DNA of 64,000 nucleotides from positions 1 to 64,000 of the forward strand of contig JACERV010000002.1 of assembly GCA_013911065.1 (NCBI GenBank), read 5' to 3'. The position numbers and the translations under genes are program-made. This DNA comes from Ruminococcus sp. (GTDB lineage: Bacteria > Bacillota > Clostridia > Lachnospirales > Lachnospiraceae). The notes under the pieces were generated by a model, which ran no database searches, had not been told where the DNA came from, and saw only the letters and a list, made by a program, of their open reading frames with translations. Positions 62,068 to 64,000 of this stretch are shown here, piece by piece; within the stretch, counting starts at the first letter, position 1, and each line of letters begins with the position of its first letter.

Positions 62068-63090
62068 ATGACGGATTTTAACTTAGATAAAATTCTAGAT
62101 TTGAAAAAATGGCAGGAGCTGCAGGACTCTCTTGCAGATGTAACTCAACTTGCAATTATTACGATTGATTATAAAGGAAGACCCATTTCTGCACACAGTA
62201 AATGCACACCTTTTTGTCAGAAAATCAGGGGGAATACAGATTTATCTAAAATGTGCCAGAAATGTGATTCCAGAGCAGGCTTAGAAGCGGTAAGGTCTGG
62301 CAGGCCATATGTTTACCTGTGTCATTATAATATTATTGATATTGCGATCCCCATAACAAACGATGACAAATATATCGGAGCTATTATGGCAGGGCAGGTA
62401 AGGCCGTCGTTTTCCGGAACGGTTCCAGATTTAGAGCAGATATTCTATTCATCCACCAGTCTTAAGGCTCTTCAGGAATCTCAGGAGCTGAAGCGCCTGT
62501 ATATGGAAATCCCGGCGCTGGATTATGATGTTATCTTAAGAGCTTCAGACATGCTTTTTAAACTATGCAACTACATTGTCGATGAAGCAACTGCAAAGAA
62601 TCTGATTGTAAATACATATAATTCCCTGGTTTCCATGCCTCAGGCCGCCCAGCCAAACACACTGGGTTCAAATAACATATCTTTACTGAAGTCTGCACCA
62701 TCCAATACTCTTACACCTGTACACACTTTAAATGCACCGTTTACCAGTCTTAAAAACACAAAGCTATTACCAGCCCTGGAATATATCTTTAACAATCCTC
62801 ATCTAATGGTTTCTCTGGAAAAAGCCGCACAGCTCTGTCATTTTAGTCCAGGCTACTTCAGCAGGTCTTTTTCCAGAGAATTTAACACAAGCTATACCTC
62901 ATATACAACGAAACTAAAAATTGAATGGGCAAAAGATTTACTGATAAAAACGGATATGCCTGTTACACAGATTAGTGAACAGCTTGGGTTCAGTGATCCC
63001 GGTTACTTCACAAAGGTATTTAAAAAACAGGAATATTTAACACCAGCTTTGTACCGTAAATATGTTCCTTCCCAGAACACTGCCGGATAG
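62068..63090 (+). CDS. PocR-domain AraC-family regulator of glycerol genes
   Basis: A 340-residue regulator. The N-terminal PocR sensory domain (about 10-185) shows its four-cysteine pattern: CTPFCQKIRG, MCQKCDSRAG and VYLCHYN, then IGAIMAGQVR. A linker of S/N/T-rich sequence leads to the AraC double HTH (VSLEKAAQLCHFSPGYFSRSFS and VTQISEQLGFSDPGYFTKVFKK). PocR regulators are known from propanediol and glycerol pathways. Its divergent position opposite gldA-dhaK, with AATGGTA repeats between, makes it the likely activator of that pair. Confidence 0.88.
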   Translation: MTDFNLDKILDLKKWQELQDSLADVTQLAIITIDYKGRPISAHSKCTPFCQKIRGNTDLSKMCQKCDSRAGLEAVRSGRPYVYLCHYNIIDIAIPITNDDKYIGAIMAGQVRPSFSGTVPDLEQIFYSSTSLKALQESQELKRLYMEIPALDYDVILRASDMLFKLCNYIVDEATAKNLIVNTYNSLVSMPQAAQPNTLGSNNISLLKSAPSNTLTPVHTLNAPFTSLKNTKLLPALEYIFNNPHLMVSLEKAAQLCHFSPGYFSRSFSREFNTSYTSYTTKLKIEWAKDLLIKTDMPVTQISEQLGFSDPGYFTKVFKKQEYLTPALYRKYVPSQNTAG

Positions 63091-63183
63091 ATGATTGTAT
63101 GAACATTGCAAACTTAATATTGATAGCTAGTAGAAAATCCTGTATCCTAAATATAAAAAGGGAATTTGAGGGGGCAATATTAA

Positions 63184-64000
63184 TTGAGAAAAAAGAAAAA
63201 AGTGTTGGGTATAATATTGAGTATAATAGTAGTATTGGCTGTTATTTTTCTAGGCTTATCATATTATTTAGGCAAACAGATTGTGGCAAGTTCTACTCAG
63301 CTTGTTAACAATGAAGGAACCAAAAATGTACATGAGGATTTATGGGCAGAGTATGGTTTTGATTTTGATGCGTTTAGCCAAGCCTACACCATTGAAAAAA
63401 TTAATCCAACATCATCATTTGACGGACACACAATACCAGCGGAGTTCATTTATTCTGAAGATAAGAATAATGATGTTGTTATTATGGCGCATGGTCTTGG
63501 CGGTAATCGCTACACTAATTATCCCATAGCGGAATTATTTCTTGCAAACGGGTATAACGTCATTACATATGACCAAAGAAGCTCCGGCGAAAATACGGCC
63601 GAGAAAACAACCTTTGGATATTGGGAAAAATACGACCTAATTGATTGCATAAAATATGCAAAGGAATTTACACAAGAGAAAAAAGTTGGTGTGTGGGGTG
63701 AATCATTTGGCGGTGCCACAGCAGTTCAGGCAGTTGCATACAAAGATATACAGGAGGATATAGCATTTCTTATTCTTGACTGTCCAGTAAGCAGTATGAA
63801 ATGGATGGTTGCAGAAGAGATGAAAAGCATGGATATAGGCATTCCACTTGACTATATGACGTTGTGTGGGAGTGTTGTGAATAACATTGAACTTGGATTT
63901 TCGTATAAAGATACGGAATGTACTGAAATTGCAAAAAAAATACATATTCCGGCTCTTGTCATCAATAGTAAAGTTGATAAAATAACTCCTTATTTTATGG
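63184..64000 (+). CDS. Membrane-anchored alpha/beta hydrolase, partial (runs off the window)
   Basis: An open frame of 272 codons starts at TTG with GAGGGGG ten bases upstream and remains open at the window end. It begins RKKKKVLGIILSIIVVLAVI, a membrane anchor. The hydrolase domain shows VVIMAHGLGGNRYTNY, YDQRSSGEN and the nucleophile motif GVWGESFGGATAV (GxSxGG). The later DKITP segment is the usual place of the catalytic Asp loop. It resembles the YqkD/serine aminopeptidase-like group of clostridial hydrolases. Confidence 0.8.
   Translation, partial: MRKKKKVLGIILSIIVVLAVIFLGLSYYLGKQIVASSTQLVNNEGTKNVHEDLWAEYGFDFDAFSQAYTIEKINPTSSFDGHTIPAEFIYSEDKNNDVVIMAHGLGGNRYTNYPIAELFLANGYNVITYDQRSSGENTAEKTTFGYWEKYDLIDCIKYAKEFTQEKKVGVWGESFGGATAVQAVAYKDIQEDIAFLILDCPVSSMKWMVAEEMKSMDIGIPLDYMTLCGSVVNNIELGFSYKDTECTEIAKKIHIPALVINSKVDKITPYFM

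Overview
The window looks like the chromosome of an anaerobic, low-to-moderate G+C Firmicute, most likely a Lachnospiraceae-type gut clostridium. The grounds are gene content: a glycyl radical enzyme with its radical-SAM activase, a 56-residue 2[4Fe-4S] ferredoxin, Gram-positive lipoprotein binding proteins, the order YhaM / HtrA-like / MutS2, strong GGAGG ribosome sites and sigma-A-type promoters. No rRNA, tRNA or CRISPR array was seen. Everything here is read by eye from sequence; family names come from motif recognition, not database searches.

Positions 1-16460 are an accessory defence island at the 3' end of an rlmD-type 23S rRNA methyltransferase gene. From the left: the tail of an IS3-family element, a frameshifted HrgA-like gene (HARE-HTH family), an HNH nuclease gene, and a five-gene leftward operon resembling class 2 DISARM (HTH protein, Vsr/C5-cytosine methyltransferase fusion, DrmE, DrmA helicase, DrmB) with no recognisable DrmC. 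A second module follows: a caspase-like protease, a protein with a duplicated HEPN-like domain, and immediately upstream the 3' end of a Piwi/Argonaute gene. This module lies between the real rlmD 3' end (16461 onward) and a diverged second copy of that 3' end at 13002-13060, which suggests integration at rlmD. The pairing of Argonaute remnant, caspase and HEPN-like protein is the best candidate for an undescribed system.

Positions 16461-27000 are mostly housekeeping: rlmD, YhaM exoribonuclease, an HtrA-like protein that has lost its catalytic triad, a cluster of hairpins, mutS2, an OmpR-type two-component system, an orphan sugar-binding lipoprotein and the ferredoxin. Positions 27170-36950 hold two overlapping AraC regulators facing an oligopeptide transporter operon (OppA-B-C-D-F) that continues into an M24 peptidase and a PatB/MalY-type C-S lyase, a plausible pathway for sulfur-containing peptides.

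Positions 38613-48981 form a sugar catabolic locus: LacI regulator, divergent glycyl radical enzyme, activase, rhamnulokinase-like kinase, ribose-type ABC transporter and class II aldolase. Two near-identical operators sit in the divergent promoter region. The substrate is not evident and there are no microcompartment genes. Positions 49036-54197 carry an AEC transporter and a MoxR / DUF58 / transglutaminase operon. Positions 54471-58798 carry a truncated flavodoxin-like gene, a flavin amine oxidase and a membrane-anchored alpha/beta hydrolase. Positions 58837-63090 are a glycerol/dihydroxyacetone module (GldA, DhaK-DhaL fusion) with a divergent PocR-AraC regulator and repeated AATGGTA sites between them. 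The window ends inside a second alpha/beta hydrolase gene.
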